Position numbers and translations under genes: made by a program | The notes under the pieces: generated by a model | Database searches by the model: none | What the model was told of the DNA's origin: nothing | Seen by the model: only the letters and a program-made list of their open reading frames with translations | From: Apostichopus japonicus | Taxonomy: Eukaryota > Echinodermata > Holothuroidea > Aspidochirotida > Stichopodidae | NCBI RefSeq assembly: GCF_037975245.1 | Contig: NC_092562.1 | Coordinates: forward strand, 19,002,054-19,066,053 | Direction of reading: 5' to 3' | DNA length: 64,000 nucleotides | Part shown: in pieces, positions 63,340 to 64,000 of the stretch | How the letters are laid out: every line of letters starts with the position of its first letter | Position numbering within the stretch: position 1 is the stretch's first letter

Positions 63340-63750
63340 TTTTATGTGTTCCGGGCCCCGTGCGTCATGGAAAAGAGGGATTTGACCAAAATTAAGGCCT
63401 GGCCCAAATGTCGTATGTACCCCTAGTCGTTTAACAAGTATGAGTACCATACCGTTTGGGGTCTGGGACTGAGGGCCTTTGGACATTTGCAACCCCTCAC
63501 CGTCGGAGCTAACACAAAGTCAATGGGAGCTGTTTGTTGCATTTCTTTCATGTGTTTCGGGCCCGTGCGTCATGGAAAAGAGGGATTTGACAAAAACTAA
63601 GGTCTAATTTCGTATGTAACCTACCCCTAGTCGTTCATGAAGTATGGGTACCATACCGTGGGTGGTTGGGACTGGGGCCTTTGGACATTTGCAACCCCTC
63701 AAGGGATCTAACACAAATCAATGGGAGTGTTTGATTGAATTTCTATGATA
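63340..63750. repeat. Tandem duplication, about 205-bp unit
   Basis: Both copies contain GTGCGTCATGGAAAAGAGGG (63360 and 63565), CCCCTAGTCGTT, GGGCCTTTGGACATTTGCAA and a terminal TCAATGGGAG(C)TGTTTG. The period is about 205. A few short deletions separate the copies. Confidence 0.85.
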
Positions 63751-63814
63751 CTAACGCACTACACAGATCTCGGACTTAGCATTTTTGGGAAGAGATTTAA
63801 CCCTAGTAGTAGTA

Positions 63815-63893
63815 CAGAGCCGTATATACGGCTCTGCCCTAGTACAGAGCCGTATATTTAGATATACGGCTCTGCCATTGTACAGAGCCGTAT
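63815..63893. repeat. Cluster of perfect palindromes on a CAGAGCCGTAT core
   Basis: 63815-63836 is a perfect 22-base palindrome (CAGAGCCGTATATACGGCTC plus TG). 63845-63874 is a hairpin with 13-base arms (CAGAGCCGTATAT and its complement) around TTAG. A third half-site, CAGAGCCGTAT, starts at 63882. Confidence 0.9.
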
Positions 63894-64000
63894 CGCTATA
63901 GCCCCCTCACTTTTTTCTACGTTGATGCATGAATGTAATTTTTCACATAATACCGTTCAATACCTGACAACCGAAAACCATCAGCGAAAGTACTACTCGA

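Overview
This is a eukaryotic, animal nuclear window. It is AT-rich, has long (AT)n microsatellites, spliced genes with GT-AG introns, and many DNA-transposon relics. The three genes I can support all have animal-type architecture. The mix of a vertebrate-like DIRAS, an iPLA2-beta with ankyrin repeats and a TspO-like membrane protein, set among Penelope and hAT relics, fits a marine invertebrate. An echinoderm or other invertebrate deuterostome is my best guess, but the sequence alone does not settle it.

Layout. 1-15036: non-coding, with several (AT)n arrays, a foldback element (2615-2780), two tRNA-like SINE copies and a short hAT-type MITE with target duplication (12538-12952). 15070-15666 (+): a DIRAS-type small GTPase whose whole coding sequence lies in one exon, behind a 3' splice site that implies an upstream untranslated exon. 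15667-25121: 3' UTR and intergenic sequence with repeats. 25122-38223 (-): a complete 13-exon gene for a group VI calcium-independent phospholipase A2 (PLA2G6/iPLA2-beta type). Every exon junction was read from splice sites and phase, giving 818 residues with ankyrin repeats and a patatin domain holding the GGGxRG, GTSTG and DGG motifs. 39318-41202: a candidate terminal-inverted-repeat element. 42784-43150: a 54-bp minisatellite. 43440-48715: a tandemly duplicated 1.7-kb segment carrying a decayed 3' part of a Penelope-like element (GIY-YIG domain). One copy is split by a 1715-bp hAT-type insertion with an 8-bp target duplication, and the other copy gives the uninterrupted site. 50896-58616 (+): a three-coding-exon gene for a 296-residue polytopic membrane protein resembling the TspO/MBR (tryptophan-rich sensory protein) superfamily. 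Its 5.9-kb second intron contains a 9-bp minisatellite, a Penelope 3' fragment with a hammerhead-ribozyme-like fold and a hAT-type MITE. 58617-64000: non-coding, with two tandem duplications and a cluster of palindromes at the right edge.

The three genes do not look functionally linked. I found no CRISPR array, operon or rRNA gene. The most distinctive material is in the mobile-element biology: a hAT insertion with its empty-site control, a tRNA-like core framed by inverted repeats, and a hammerhead-like fold at Penelope 3' ends.
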